Shown: positions 6,808 to 7,065 of the stretch, piece after piece
Numbering within the stretch: position 1 is the stretch's first letter
Layout of the letters: each line of letters opens with the position of its first letter
NCBI GenBank assembly: GCA_964522605.1
Contig: CAZFWV010000351.1
Location: 1 to 7,065, forward strand
DNA: 7,065 nucleotides
Direction: 5' to 3'
Source: CAVZLD01 sp964522605
GTDB taxonomy: Bacteria > Planctomycetota > Planctomycetia > Pirellulales > Pirellulaceae
Program-made: the position numbers and the translations under genes
The notes under the pieces: model-generated
Told to the model about the DNA's origin: nothing
What the model saw: the letters and a program-made list of their open reading frames with translations, nothing else
Databases searched by the model: none

Positions 6808-6868
6808 AGGTCGTGTAGCTTATACGTGTTGGTCTGACCCGTGTTTACGAACAGGATTCACTCTCCCT
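6808..6868. repeat. Partial copy of the 5036-5323 repeat, downstream of the LamG gene
   Basis: This 61-base stretch begins AGGTCGTG like the left end at 5036 and has the same orientation as it. Its inner part, 6843-6868, matches the reverse complement of 5262-5287 at 24 of 26 positions (GTTTACGAACAGG-TTCACTCT-CCT). The outer part is more diverged and needs one gap. The copies therefore flank the LamG gene in opposite orientation to the element's right arm. Beyond 6868 the sequence becomes a different hairpin cluster. Confidence 0.7.
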
Positions 6869-6893
6869 TTGGGAGAGTCGGGCCGCAGGCCCG
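6861..6893. repeat. Twin REP-like hairpins
   Basis: CTCTCCC (6861-6867) pairs with GGGAGAG (6871-6877) across TTT. One base later CGGGCC (6879-6884) pairs with GGCCCG (6888-6893) across GCA. Both stems are perfect. This combination resembles intergenic repeats I recall from many GC-rich bacterial genomes; that memory was not checked. Confidence 0.7.
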
Positions 6894-6980
6894 GAGAGGG
6901 CGGAGTGCGCAACGCATTCCCCCCTTGGTCTGTTGAAAATCTGACAGGCTCGTTGGTAGCAGACCCGATCCACTCTGGCT

Positions 6981-7007
6981 CCCCTCGCCCCGCTTCGGGG
7001 AGAGGGG
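6981..7007. repeat. 12-bp hairpin, CCCCTCGCCCCG / CGGGGAGAGGGG
   Basis: The arms at 6981-6992 and 6996-7007 pair at 11 of 12 positions around a CTT loop. A further G-rich run (GGGGGAGAGGGG) follows to 7021. With the twin hairpins about 90 bases upstream it forms one REP-like cluster; no T-tract follows. Confidence 0.65.
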
Positions 7008-7065
7008 CCGGGGGAGAGGGGCTTTCAACGCGCCACAATCCACGAGGAATCTTGGGACTTTTCGA

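Larger units (their letters stand above)
6707..7065. other. Repeat-rich intergenic region after the LamG gene
   Basis: No gene is supported. The region holds a probable terminator hairpin (6727-6748), a partial copy of the 5036-5323 repeat (6808-6868) and three GC-rich hairpins between 6861 and 7007. Minus-strand frames across it (about 6820-7043) give Pro/Gly/Arg-rich products that merely translate the repeats. Confidence 0.7.

Noticed and set aside
6820..7043. Minus-strand frames giving Pro/Gly/Arg-rich 61-72 residue products
   Set aside because: They are translations of the REP-like hairpins and the repeat copy; such frames are often misannotated as hypothetical proteins.

Overview
The window looks like chromosomal DNA of a planctomycete, most likely from the Pirellulales. 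This is inferred from protein style, not from a marker gene. The clues are a Tat-exported Gfo/Idh/MocA oxidoreductase, a large CotH protein that opens with an LExRxLLA motif, two proteins with planctomycete-type dockerin-like tails, a PEP-CTERM sorting tail, and long intergenic spacers rich in palindromes.

Layout. Bases 2-817 (minus strand) hold the first 272 residues of a secreted Gfo/Idh/MocA oxidoreductase whose 3' end lies beyond the left edge. Bases 818-1291 are intergenic and contain a compact inverted/direct repeat cluster (about 1013-1144). A complete tRNA-Lys(UUU) lies on the minus strand at 1292-1364. Bases 1365-1861 show no convincing gene. Bases 1862-4873 (plus) encode a 1003-residue multidomain CotH-kinase-family protein: LTD, P/Homo B domain, chitobiase-C-like, CotH, chitobiase-C-like, dockerin-like. 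Bases 4874-5467 are intergenic and carry a roughly 288-bp nested imperfect palindrome (5036-5323) that resembles a non-coding, MITE-like element. Bases 5468-6706 (plus) encode a 412-residue LamG-like/dockerin-like/PEP-CTERM surface protein. Bases 6707-7065 hold a likely terminator hairpin, another partial copy of the same palindromic repeat, and a REP-like hairpin cluster.

How it fits together. The CotH and LamG proteins are probably both exported and share the same type of EF-hand tail, but they are separated by 594 bp of repeat-rich DNA and are probably not one operon. The oxidoreductase and the tRNA are transcribed the other way and look functionally unrelated. I see no defence system, CRISPR array, transposase or biosynthetic cluster. 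The most unusual signals are the nested palindrome with a further copy across the LamG gene, the GTTTAACCGCG inverted repeat near 1.0-1.15 kb, and the P-domain that appears to be inserted inside the CotH protein's LTD module.
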